A stretch of DNA of 64,000 nt from Cryobacterium cryoconiti. Lineage in GTDB: Bacteria > Actinomycetota > Actinomycetes > Actinomycetales > Microbacteriaceae. The notes below the pieces were generated by a model. The model ran no database searches and was not told the DNA's origin. It saw only the letters and a program-made list of their open reading frames with translations. The stretch is taken from positions 230,352 to 294,351 of the forward strand of contig NZ_SOHA01000005.1 in the NCBI RefSeq assembly GCF_004403065.1, written 5' to 3'. Below, piece after piece: positions 55,590 through 63,830 of the stretch. Every line of letters begins with the position of its first letter. Position 1 is the first letter of the stretch. The translations under genes were made by a program, and so were the position numbers.

Positions 55590-55782
55590 GAAATTGCGTG
55601 AGAAGTGCGGAGACGAGATGGGTGTGCACGAGCAGCTGGCCGGGCTGCTCGGCGCGACCCGGGAGGCGACCAGCAAGACCATGGCCGATTTCACCGCCCG
55701 TAACCTGATCCGGCAGGGCCGGGGACGCATTGTCATCCAGGATGCCTCCGCACTGCGCGTTGTCGCCCGGCGCACGGCGTGA
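55582..55782 (+). pseudogene. C-terminal fragment of a Crp/Fnr-family regulator
   Basis: HEQLAGLLGATREATSKTMA followed by ADFTARNLIRQGRGRIVI is the Crp-type helix-turn-helix and wing. The cyclic-nucleotide-binding half is absent. The piece is directly fused to the previous fragment, so a deletion has joined parts of two genes. Confidence 0.7.
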
Positions 55783-55837
55783 CCGACTAGCGAGGTTGCA
55801 CGACCGGCACCACCCGCACTGACCAAAGGAACCCGTT

Positions 55838-56548
55838 ATGACCAGCACGCCCTCAGTGATCGTGTTCGACGTCAACGAGACCCTCTCCGACATGTCCCCG
55901 CTGAGCACCCGGTTCGTGGAGGTCGGCGCTCCGGCCTCCCTGGCCCGGGTCTGGTTCGCCACGCTGCTGCGGGACGGTTTCGCCCTGGCCGCCGCGGGCG
56001 GCACCGCGAAATTCTCGATGATCGGATCCGAGATCCTGCGCGGGGTCCTCCGCGACGTCGCCCTGACCCGCGGCCTCGACGACGCGGTGCGCCACGTGAT
56101 GGACGGCTTCGAAACGTTGAGCCTGCACCCGGACATCACCGACGGCATCCTCGAGCTGAAGCGGGCGGGGTTGCGCCTGGTGACGTTCTCCAACGGATCC
56201 GCGCGGGTGGCCGAGTCCCTCCTCACCCGGGCGGGTCTCCGCGGCGAATTCGAGGCCCTGCTCACGGTGGAAGACGCCCCGGCCTGGAAGCCGGTTCGCT
56301 CTGCCTACGAGTACGCCGCGGATGCCTGCGGCGTCCAGCCGTCCGACCTGCTCCTGGTGGCCGTGCACCCCTGGGACATCCATGGGGCAGCCCAGGCGGG
56401 CCTCCGCACCGCGTGGCTGAACCGCACCGATGAAACCTACCCCAGCTACTTCACGGCACCGGACCACACCATCACCGCCCTCGGCGAACTGGCCACCCGG
56501 CTCGCCCCCGACCCTCACACGATCAACAAGAGAACGGACAACGCATGA
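55838..56548 (+). CDS. Haloacid dehalogenase, type II
   Basis: 236 residues. The nucleophile motif VFDVNETL (Asp at residue 11), TFSNG, and WKPVRSAYEYA with Lys are the HAD type II pattern; the final acid motif lies in LLVAVHPWDIHGA. It would hydrolyse (S)-2-haloacids or a phosphate ester. AAAGGA precedes the ATG. It overlaps the hydrolase-OsmC gene by 4 bp. Confidence 0.88.
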   Translation: MTSTPSVIVFDVNETLSDMSPLSTRFVEVGAPASLARVWFATLLRDGFALAAAGGTAKFSMIGSEILRGVLRDVALTRGLDDAVRHVMDGFETLSLHPDITDGILELKRAGLRLVTFSNGSARVAESLLTRAGLRGEFEALLTVEDAPAWKPVRSAYEYAADACGVQPSDLLLVAVHPWDIHGAAQAGLRTAWLNRTDETYPSYFTAPDHTITALGELATRLAPDPHTINKRTDNA

Positions 56549-57837
56549 TTAGGCACAGCGAGAGACTGGCATTCCCCGGCTCCCAGGGGTCGGCGTTGGC
56601 GGCGCGTCTGGACCTGCCGGAGTCGACGCCCCGGGCCTACGCACTGTTCGCGCACTGCTTCACGTGCAGCAAAGACGTGCTCGCGGCCGCCCGCATCTCC
56701 CGCGCCCTGACCGACTTCGGAATCGCGGTGCTCCGGTTCGACTTCACCGGCCTGGGCCAGTCCGGGGGAGACTTCGCCAACACCAACTTCAGTTCCAACA
56801 TCGAGGATCTGGTGCACGCCGCCGATTATCTGCGTCAGCACTACGCGGCGCCAACTCTTCTAATCGGGCACTCGCTGGGCGGGGCCGCCGTGCTTGCCGT
56901 CACCCACCGCATCCCCGAGGTGCGGGCCGTGGCGACGATCGGGGCGCCGGCGGACCCCGATCATCTTTCGCACCTGTTGAGTGAGAGCCGCACCGAGATC
57001 GAGGCGTGCGGCGAAGCCGAGGTTGAACTCTCCGGCCGTACCTTCCGCATCCGTCGTCAGTTCCTCGACGATATCGCCGCCCAGCCTCAAGCCCAGCGCA
57101 TTGGCAGCCTGGGCGCGGCCCTGCTCGTGATGCACTCTCCGACCGACGCCATCGTCGATGCCGACAACGCGCGGCGCATCTACGAGGCAGCCCGTCACCC
57201 CAAATCCTTCGTGGCGCTCGACGGGGCCGACCACCTGCTCACGAAGCCGGCGGACGCCGCCTACGCGGCCGCTATGCTCGCCACCTGGGCCGGCCGCTAT
57301 GCATTCGCCGCGCTCCCGGAGCCGGCTACATCCTCCACGCCGGACGACCCGGCTGAAGGACTCGTCGTCGTGGCCGAGACCGGGACCGGGGCCTTCGCCC
57401 AGCAGATCAGGATCGGTCGGCACCGGCTGACCGCGGACGAGCCCGCTCCCATCGGTACCGACAGCGGCCCGTCGCCCTATGATTTCTTACTGGCCGGCCT
57501 GGGTGCCTGCACTTCGATGACGGTGCGGATGTATGCCCAGCGCAAGAAGTGGCCGCTGGAGAAGGTCACTGTTTCGCTGCGGCACTCCCGAATCCATGCG
57601 CAGGACTGCAGTAACTGCGAGACCGAAACCGGCCAGGTGGACCGCATCGAACGGGTCATCCGGTTCGACGGTGACCTCGACGACGAGCAGCGTCAGCGGT
57701 TGCGCGAAATTGCCGATAAATGCCCCGTGCACCGCACCCTGCACTCGGAAATCGTCATCGACACGACGGTCGCCGACGGCGATCGAGGTTCCACAGCAAT
57801 CAGAGATGACTTGGATGTCGGAGTCCAGGCCGGGTAG
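56545..57837 (+). CDS. Alpha/beta hydrolase - OsmC fusion protein
   Basis: 430 residues. The N-terminal half (about 1-255) is an alpha/beta hydrolase with nucleophile elbow GHSLGG and an acid/His pair (SPTDAIVDAD; GADHLL). The C-terminal half is OsmC: GTDSGPSPYDFLLAGLGACT supplies one catalytic Cys and ADKCPVHRTL the second. OsmC reduces organic hydroperoxides. This fusion is known in bacteria. Coupled to the HAD gene. Confidence 0.92.
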   Translation: MIRHSERLAFPGSQGSALAARLDLPESTPRAYALFAHCFTCSKDVLAAARISRALTDFGIAVLRFDFTGLGQSGGDFANTNFSSNIEDLVHAADYLRQHYAAPTLLIGHSLGGAAVLAVTHRIPEVRAVATIGAPADPDHLSHLLSESRTEIEACGEAEVELSGRTFRIRRQFLDDIAAQPQAQRIGSLGAALLVMHSPTDAIVDADNARRIYEAARHPKSFVALDGADHLLTKPADAAYAAAMLATWAGRYAFAALPEPATSSTPDDPAEGLVVVAETGTGAFAQQIRIGRHRLTADEPAPIGTDSGPSPYDFLLAGLGACTSMTVRMYAQRKKWPLEKVTVSLRHSRIHAQDCSNCETETGQVDRIERVIRFDGDLDDEQRQRLREIADKCPVHRTLHSEIVIDTTVADGDRGSTAIRDDLDVGVQAG

Positions 57838-57935
57838 CACTCCCGATCGCCGACCACGCACAGTGTCGGACCGGCATTGCGCCGCCCTGGTGTCCCGGGA
57901 TGGTTGCCGGGCACTGGTCGGTCCAGCCGGGCTGT

Positions 57936-58982
57936 CTAGGCGCAGGGGAACCACTCCGCGGCGCGGTCGGCCGCGCGGCGGTGTTCGACGAACCGGCGGG
58001 TGATCTCTGCGATCGCGTCGGCAAGGGGAAAGATGTCGCGGGTCACGAACTGGTCGTCGTGATCGGCTGCGACTGGATGCCAGTACACACCGTCGGCTGT
58101 GATCGTTACCTCGGGGATCAGCGAGTCGACCGTGAGCTCGATGCCGGAGTCGGACACGCCGCGGTGCGCGAGCGCGCGAATAACCTGATCCTCGCGTGAG
58201 ATTCCGAGGGTGTCGAGGAAGTCGTGGAATGGGTCGAGTTCGTGGATCTGATCGGCGGGGAGAGTGGCCGCGACCTTCACGCGGAACCCCTCATCGTGTG
58301 CGATGCGGATGCCGGTGACGGCCTTCGCCCACGACCCGGTTCCACGGTGACTGTCGTGGATGGCCGGAGTGGCTGAGTCGACGCTGACCTGGAGGGTGAG
58401 CCGGGACCGATCCATTCGGCGCAGGCGTTCGAGCCGTGCTCCGCGGAACAGCATTCCGTTGGTGAGCAGTGTCGTGGGGAGTTGGTCGGTGCACGAGTTC
58501 ACGAGATCATCGAGGTCGTTCAGGAGGAAAGGCTCGCCTCCCGTGAGGATGAGTTCGCTGACGCCCGCGTCGGCGGCCTCACGGGCGATCTGCTGGAGCC
58601 GGTCGGCTCCGATCGCCCGCCGTTCTGCTTTCGGTGACGAGCGAACGCAACAGTAGTCGCAGGCGAGGTTACAGTCGAAGTTCGTGTAGACCCACACCCG
58701 CGATCCTGGTCGTTGCGAGGGGTCGAGTTGCGCGAGCGGGTCGGGAGTGCGCCCGTGACGAACGGTCACGGATAATTCCTCGGCCACGACGATTTCGTTG
58801 CCGCTCGCGGCACACCAAGCCGCAATGAGGTCCAGCGCGGCAGCAGGGTGTGCTTGCCGAAGTTCGACAGTCGCCGTTCCGCCAGTGGGTACACGCCTGA
58901 TGCCTTCGATGAGGTCGAGCACGACGCCCATCGCGGTGCGTTCGGCCCCAGGGAGGCTCACAGGTGAGGTCGGGGTCACCAT
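57936..58982 (-). CDS. Radical SAM protein with TusA-like N-terminal domain
   Basis: 348 residues from ATG 58982, overlapping the upstream stop by 7 bp. Residues about 10-78 resemble TusA/SirA (GVVLDLIEGIRRVPTGGTAT, DLIAAWCAASGNEIVVAEE), but the TusA Cys-Pro active site is not present. Then CNLACDYC (Cys104, 108, 111) and LTGGEPF form the radical SAM core. Only a single Cys lies at the C-terminal end, so there is no SPASM cluster. Reaction unknown. It is the last gene of the five-gene operon. Confidence 0.85.
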   Translation of the reverse strand: MVTPTSPVSLPGAERTAMGVVLDLIEGIRRVPTGGTATVELRQAHPAAALDLIAAWCAASGNEIVVAEELSVTVRHGRTPDPLAQLDPSQRPGSRVWVYTNFDCNLACDYCCVRSSPKAERRAIGADRLQQIAREAADAGVSELILTGGEPFLLNDLDDLVNSCTDQLPTTLLTNGMLFRGARLERLRRMDRSRLTLQVSVDSATPAIHDSHRGTGSWAKAVTGIRIAHDEGFRVKVAATLPADQIHELDPFHDFLDTLGISREDQVIRALAHRGVSDSGIELTVDSLIPEVTITADGVYWHPVAADHDDQFVTRDIFPLADAIAEITRRFVEHRRAADRAAEWFPCA

Positions 58983-59788
58983 CTCGGGGCGATTCTCTGC
59001 TCGCTCACCGCTGCGACGAGGGACGCGTAGCCCTCGAGCCTCGGAGGCACCCAGGCCTGCAGTCCCTCCATCTCCATGATCGGACGATGCTGCGGATTCG
59101 TCCAATCCATGGCGAGCAGATTCGCGACCCATGGATCCGCGCGCTCAACCGTGAGCGAGGGCATCGCGGTGAAGGTGCAGTGGCTGTACTCGGGCGAAGT
59201 CCAGAACGATTCGAACGCCCCGGGCAGCAACTCGCCTCGCCCGATCGCCTGCCACGTGTTGACGCCGATCGCGGCGGCATCCGCGCGATCATCGAGGACG
59301 GCGCGCAGAGCGTCTAACTCACTTCGACCGGTGTCGCCGTGCTTTCCCACGTCGCTGTCGATCCGGGTGAGACTGACGTCTCCCTCGCTGAGGCCGGCCT
59401 CGCGCAGGAAGTGTATCGGCAGGATCGCCGCCTGTGCCGAATCACGCGATCCCAGAACCAGGCGGCGGCCCCGAAGGCTCTCGAGTGACGTGAATCCGCT
59501 CCCTGATCGAGCCACGAACACCGTCTTGAAGATGAGATCCGTGTCGCGCGATGCGAGTGCGCGGCAGGCGCCATCGGTCTGGGCGACGGTGCGCACCCAG
59601 GCGAGATTGGTGTTCCAGGCGAGATCGAGCGACCCGGAGATGAGAGCATCGACTTGTCTGCCGTAATTGGAGAACAGCACGAAGTCGATCGGTGTCGTGG
59701 TCTCGGCGAAGTAGTCCCGCAACCCTTCCCAGATCGGTACGACGTTGGGCGAGTAGGCGACCGAGCCGATGACGAGTGGAGCGGTCAT
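58976..59788 (-). CDS. PhnD/NrtA-like periplasmic-binding-protein fold, no signal peptide
   Basis: 270 residues. It starts directly with the first strand PLVIGSVAYSPNVVPIWEGL and contains DLAWNTNLAWVRT, GRRLVLGSRDSAQA and AAIGVNTWQAI, the phosphonate/sulfonate/phosphite-binding fold. No signal peptide or lipobox, and no permease or ATPase gene nearby, so it is likely cytoplasmic and used as an enzyme or ligand-binding subunit. It overlaps both neighbours. Confidence 0.82.
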   Translation of the reverse strand: MTAPLVIGSVAYSPNVVPIWEGLRDYFAETTTPIDFVLFSNYGRQVDALISGSLDLAWNTNLAWVRTVAQTDGACRALASRDTDLIFKTVFVARSGSGFTSLESLRGRRLVLGSRDSAQAAILPIHFLREAGLSEGDVSLTRIDSDVGKHGDTGRSELDALRAVLDDRADAAAIGVNTWQAIGRGELLPGAFESFWTSPEYSHCTFTAMPSLTVERADPWVANLLAMDWTNPQHRPIMEMEGLQAWVPPRLEGYASLVAAVSEQRIAPRW

Positions 59789-60960
59789 GCTGCGGCCCCG
59801 GCCGTCTCGGACTGTGGGGCCCCGGAAGCCGCCTTCGGCGCATCGAAGAGGGGTCTGCCGGTGATCGCCCGACCGTAGAACTCGTAGAGCACGTCGGATG
59901 TCGGGGCCATCACGTGTCCCGCTCGAGCGTCGCGGAAGTAGCGGTCGATCTGCAGGTGCTCAGAGAACGCCGCCCCGCCGCAGACGCGCATGGCGACATC
60001 CGTGACACGCAGTGCAGCATCGTTTGACGATGCTTTGCTGCCGAGCACGAAGAGAGGCGTGTCATCTTCGGGAGCGGCGACCTTTCCCGCGGCCACGTCG
60101 AGATAGGCGCTCGCATTGGCGAGATCGATCGACATCTTCGCGAGCTGGGCCCGGATGGTCGGCAATGACGACAGGCTCTGATCGAGATGCTCGAGCCGCG
60201 CCCCCATCGTGTGCCGCACGGCGGCATCGACCGCTGCCCGGCTGAGACCGATCGATACGGCAGAGTTACCCAGGTTGAACCACGGCAACACATGCCCCAT
60301 CATCAGGTCGAACCCCCCACCGGCCGCGCCTAAACGGAAGCCCTCGGTCGTGTCGACGTCGACGGTCATCGGGCTCGAGCAGTTCCCACGGAAGCCCATG
60401 CCCTTCCACGGGCGATCGATCGACAGGCCGGTCGACCCGGCGGCGATCGCGAAGAGGTCCACACCGTCCGCATCCGGTGTGCCCGTGGACATGACGTAGA
60501 CGTCGGCGTGGCCGGCCGACGTGACCCAGCTCTTCTTCGCGGAAACCCGGATGCCCTCTGGTGTCGACGTCGCCCGCGAAACGGGCGCCCAGAAATGCGA
60601 GCGCGAACCCGCTTCGGAGAAGGCCAGCGAGGCAAGCGAGCGGCCGCTGGCGAGGTCGGCGAGCAGTCCCGGCATCCCCGTGGGCGGCGCTGCAGCGATC
60701 GGCATCGCGGCGCTCACGTGCATGAGGTAGATCATCGCGGTCGATCCGCAGGCGCCGGCGAGGGCGCCGGCCACCAGGACCAGCTCCCGAGGTCCTCGGC
60801 CCAGCCCGCCGACCTCGGTCGGAAGAGTCAGTCCGAGCAGTCCCGATGACCGCAGCGCGGCGACGGCTTCCTCGGGAAACCGGCCCTCAGCATCCACGTC
60901 GTGCGCATGTTTGCGGGCGATCTCCACAACGGGCTCCAGTTGTTTGACAACGTCGATCAC
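59785..60960 (-). CDS. Acyl-CoA dehydrogenase-fold flavoenzyme
   Basis: 391 residues. N-terminal helical domain (FPEEAVAALRSSGLLGLTLP), central barrel (LAFSEAGSRSHFW; KKSWVTSAGHADVYV) and C-terminal helices ending RVCGGAAFSEHLQIDRYFRDARAG. The fold includes true acyl-CoA dehydrogenases and two-component monooxygenases such as DszC or SfnB. The usual catalytic Glu position is not clear, so a monooxygenase or other dehydrogenase is possible. It overlaps both neighbours by 4 bp. Confidence 0.87.
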   Translation of the reverse strand: MIDVVKQLEPVVEIARKHAHDVDAEGRFPEEAVAALRSSGLLGLTLPTEVGGLGRGPRELVLVAGALAGACGSTAMIYLMHVSAAMPIAAAPPTGMPGLLADLASGRSLASLAFSEAGSRSHFWAPVSRATSTPEGIRVSAKKSWVTSAGHADVYVMSTGTPDADGVDLFAIAAGSTGLSIDRPWKGMGFRGNCSSPMTVDVDTTEGFRLGAAGGGFDLMMGHVLPWFNLGNSAVSIGLSRAAVDAAVRHTMGARLEHLDQSLSSLPTIRAQLAKMSIDLANASAYLDVAAGKVAAPEDDTPLFVLGSKASSNDAALRVTDVAMRVCGGAAFSEHLQIDRYFRDARAGHVMAPTSDVLYEFYGRAITGRPLFDAPKAASGAPQSETAGAAA

Positions 60961-61358
60961 GGTCTGCCTTTCGTCGGGTTGTGCGGCTGGGCTGGGGAAG
61001 GTGGTGAAAACGAGAGTGCGAGGAGTCCGATGCCCAGGCCGCCGGCCACCGCCATCGCAGAGGCGTCCCCGCCGAGAGGCCGGACCGAGAGGGCGAGCCC
61101 CACGAGCTGGAGGAGGGCGGCCCCCGTAAGCAGCGCCCCTGCAATCAATCGCAGCAGCCGGCTCCGGATGATGCCGCTCACGATCGAGAGAATGCCGCCG
61201 GCCACGAGGATGCTTGCGCCAACCGGTCCCATGTTCACGAATCGAAACTCAATCGGGAGCGAGGCGCCGAACACGAAACCGGCAAGGATGATCGCGGCGG
61301 CACCGATCACTATCGCCCCGCGGTCGTAGGCACTCGATGTGCCGGATACGACCGTCAT
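60957..61358 (-). CDS. Four-helix membrane protein of unknown family
   Basis: 133 residues with four hydrophobic helices (GAIVIGAAAIILAGFVFG; VGASILVAGGILSIVSG; LLRLIAGALLTGAALLQL; AMAVAGGLGIGLLALSF). Short cytoplasmic tails. Its start overlaps the DoxX-like stop by 4 bp and its stop overlaps the flavoenzyme start. Function unknown. Confidence 0.8.
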   Translation of the reverse strand: MTVVSGTSSAYDRGAIVIGAAAIILAGFVFGASLPIEFRFVNMGPVGASILVAGGILSIVSGIIRSRLLRLIAGALLTGAALLQLVGLALSVRPLGGDASAMAVAGGLGIGLLALSFSPPSPAQPHNPTKGRP

Positions 61359-61891
61359 GACACCCTCAGCATGAGCCGTGAGACGCGTCCGGAAGACGCA
61401 GACCACGCCGTGCGCAGGACCCCGTCGACTCCGTAGCAGCGCCCGGCTGCGGTCGCGAAGATCGCGAGATGAGCCAGCCCCATCAGGTAATACGACCACT
61501 GCCACTCATGGGGCGCGAACAGAACCGAGAGGGTGATCGCCAATGTTTGGCCGATACCGACGATGGCCCAGAATCGTGTCGCGAGGCCGATCAGCAGGAA
61601 TGCGCCCAGCCCGCCCTCGATCAGAAGCGTGAACCATCCGAAGACCTCAATGTTCGGCAGCACGACCACGTCAACGAACGTTGAATACGGCGCAAACACC
61701 GGATGCGACACCGCCAGGCCGGCCCAGAAGAACAGGCCCTCGTTGTTCGCTCGGCCAAAGTCCGGGGGAATCTTCCACGCCACATTCTGGATCCACATGA
61801 GGGCGACGCCGCATCGGAGCGCAGCGATCATGATCCGCGAAGCGCGCGTCATCGCCGGGGTGTCGACCAATGCGCTTGCCGTTGTGGACAT
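61355..61891 (-). CDS. DoxX/DoxD-family membrane protein
   Basis: 178 residues. Four helices with ALRCGVALMWIQNVAWKIPP, then EVFGWFTLLIEGGLGAFLLIG, and HEWQWSYYLMGLAHLAIF are the DoxX/DoxD pattern. Such proteins serve as quinone-linked membrane subunits, for example in thiosulfate:quinone oxidoreductase. GAGGAACCC precedes ATG 61891. First gene of the operon. Confidence 0.85.
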   Translation of the reverse strand: MSTTASALVDTPAMTRASRIMIAALRCGVALMWIQNVAWKIPPDFGRANNEGLFFWAGLAVSHPVFAPYSTFVDVVVLPNIEVFGWFTLLIEGGLGAFLLIGLATRFWAIVGIGQTLAITLSVLFAPHEWQWSYYLMGLAHLAIFATAAGRCYGVDGVLRTAWSASSGRVSRLMLRVS

Positions 61892-61958
61892 GGGTTCCTC
61901 TCGACAAAATTTAGTCAAGCCACATCAAGCGCCGAGCACAACGACGAAAACATTACGA

Positions 61959-61989
61959 GATCCTGACGGATCGGAGATCCGCCAGGATC
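61959..61989. promoter_or_regulatory. 14-bp inverted repeat in the 5' region of the DoxX-rSAM operon
   Basis: GATCCTGACGGATC and GATCCGCCAGGATC are inverted repeats with one G-T mismatch and a 3-nt loop. The site lies 68 bp before the first gene and could be an operator or a 5'-UTR hairpin. Confidence 0.55.
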
Positions 61990-62102
61990 CTGTTCGGTCG
62001 AGACTGACGCATCCGCAATGTTTCAGGCCGTTTCACCGGGACGACTGCCCCCGACACGTATTAGCTCTCGAGGAGGCCCCACCGGGTGTGTGAATGAGAT
62101 CT

Positions 62103-62123
62103 GATCAGGCCCTCCGCCTGATC
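62103..62123. terminator. Hairpin after the antiporter gene
   Basis: GATCAGGC-CCTCC-GCCTGATC, an 8-bp perfect stem, 60 bp downstream of the antiporter stop. No T tract. Confidence 0.5.
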
Positions 62124-62183
62124 TGGTCGTTTCGTTCACTCTCCAGCCAATCGAGTAGCCAGATCGGCTCTGCCACGAAGGTT

Positions 62184-63830
62184 TCAGAGGGCTCTCAGCG
62201 CGGCGATGGCGTCGTCTGCCGCGTCGTCGAAGGGCTCGAGAACGAGATTGACGATTTTCTCGTCAATCTCCCTGCTGAACTCGGCCGCTTCCGCTTCGCG
62301 GTGGACCGTCACCGCAATCGGGGCGGTCGCGCCGTGATCTCGGAGGGAGATGGCCAGAACTTTATTGATCTCAACGTTCGGGATTGTGCTGACGACCCAC
62401 TTTGCTGTTCTCAGGGGAAGGCTCGCTGGAAATTCGATATTCCTCGCGTCCCCGTGAACCAGTGACACGCGATCCGCAATCGCCGCATTGTCGAGGCCGA
62501 TCTTCGCGTAGGGGTCCCAATCAACCACCAGAACCGAGTAGCCGAGGATTGCGAATTCCTCGATCAGGCGCCTTCCGAATCGCCCGTTGCCGAAGACGAT
62601 CACGTCGTACGCTTTCGGCTCGGGTAACGAAACGTTGATCGTGCGGCGGCGCTCGAATATGCCGAGCACGGGCTCGAGCACGGCGAACAGTTGTTTTGAG
62701 TACAGGATCATGTAGGTGGATGTTCCGATTGTGATCATCCCGACGAGCGTCACGAGTCCGACGGTGTCGTTGTCCACATGGCCGAGGTCGCGGCCGAGGG
62801 CAACCAGGATCAGCGAGAACTCGCTGATCTGCGCGACGGCGAGGCCGGCAAGGAACGAGACGCGTTTGGGGTACCCCATCACCCCCATGATCACGAGAAC
62901 GATGAGCGGATTGCCGATGAGGACGAACGCGGAAAAAGCCAGTGCGGCCGGCACCTGCTCGCCGATCGAGGAGAAGTCGAGCTGAGCGCCGAGCGCGATG
63001 AAGAAAAACAGCAGCAGGAAATCGCGGATGCCCGACAAGGACGACGCGATCGACTCCCGGAACCGGGTCGATGCAAGCGCGAAGCCGGCAAGGAACGCGC
63101 CTACTTCAACGGAGAAGCCCAAATAGTCGGTGAGAGCGGCCACCGCCACAGCCCAGGCGATCGAGCACACGATCAACAACTCGGGCGAGTTCGCAACGAA
63201 CGTCAGGAGGCGGGGGAGAACCCAGCGCATCGCGACGGCAAGGCCACCGATGAGTCCGATTGCCGCGAGCAGCACGAACAGAATCTGCTCCATCAAAGAG
63301 CCATCGCGCTCACTGCCGAAGCTTGAGAGGACGATCATCACCACGATAACGACGATGTCCTGCACGATCAGGAATCCCAGGGCGATCCTGCCATGGAGTT
63401 CATCGAGTTCGCGCTTGTCCGACAACAGCTTCACGATGATGATCGTCGACGAGAAGGTCAGCGCCACGGCCACGTAAGCGGCCACGACCACGGGCATCCC
63501 GAAGAGAAGCGCGAGGCCGAAGCCGACGAGTGAGGTGAACAGTACCTGGCCGAGCCCGGTGACAAGCGCCACACGCCCGATCGACTTGACCAGCCGGATG
63601 TCTAGCCTGAGACCCACAAGAAAGAGCAGGATCGCGATGCCGATCTCGGCCAGTAGTTCAAGAGTGCCCTTCTCCTCCACCCAGCCCAAGAGCGATGGGC
63701 CGACGATCACACCCACGAGTATGAAAGCCACGATGAGCGGCTGACGCGCACGGTGCGCGATGAAAGCGACAATCGCGGCCACCGTGAGCACGGCCGCCAT
63801 TGTGGCGAACGGGTCCAAGCCGACCACCAT
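62184..63830 (-). CDS. CPA2-type monovalent cation:proton antiporter (Kef-like)
   Basis: 548 residues from ATG 63830. About twelve membrane helices form a Na_H_Exchanger domain (FILVGVIVGPSLLGW; FSVEVGAFLAGFALAS). The C-terminus is a RCK/TrkA-N NAD-binding domain (YDVIVFGNGRFGRRLIEEF; VVDWDPYAK). It should exchange K+ or Na+ for protons under nucleotide control. The frame is open to 63998 upstream, but that stretch is not membrane-like and lacks family features. Confidence 0.9.
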   Translation of the reverse strand: MVVGLDPFATMAAVLTVAAIVAFIAHRARQPLIVAFILVGVIVGPSLLGWVEEKGTLELLAEIGIAILLFLVGLRLDIRLVKSIGRVALVTGLGQVLFTSLVGFGLALLFGMPVVVAAYVAVALTFSSTIIIVKLLSDKRELDELHGRIALGFLIVQDIVVIVVMIVLSSFGSERDGSLMEQILFVLLAAIGLIGGLAVAMRWVLPRLLTFVANSPELLIVCSIAWAVAVAALTDYLGFSVEVGAFLAGFALASTRFRESIASSLSGIRDFLLLFFFIALGAQLDFSSIGEQVPAALAFSAFVLIGNPLIVLVIMGVMGYPKRVSFLAGLAVAQISEFSLILVALGRDLGHVDNDTVGLVTLVGMITIGTSTYMILYSKQLFAVLEPVLGIFERRRTINVSLPEPKAYDVIVFGNGRFGRRLIEEFAILGYSVLVVDWDPYAKIGLDNAAIADRVSLVHGDARNIEFPASLPLRTAKWVVSTIPNVEINKVLAISLRDHGATAPIAVTVHREAEAAEFSREIDEKIVNLVLEPFDDAADDAIAALRAL

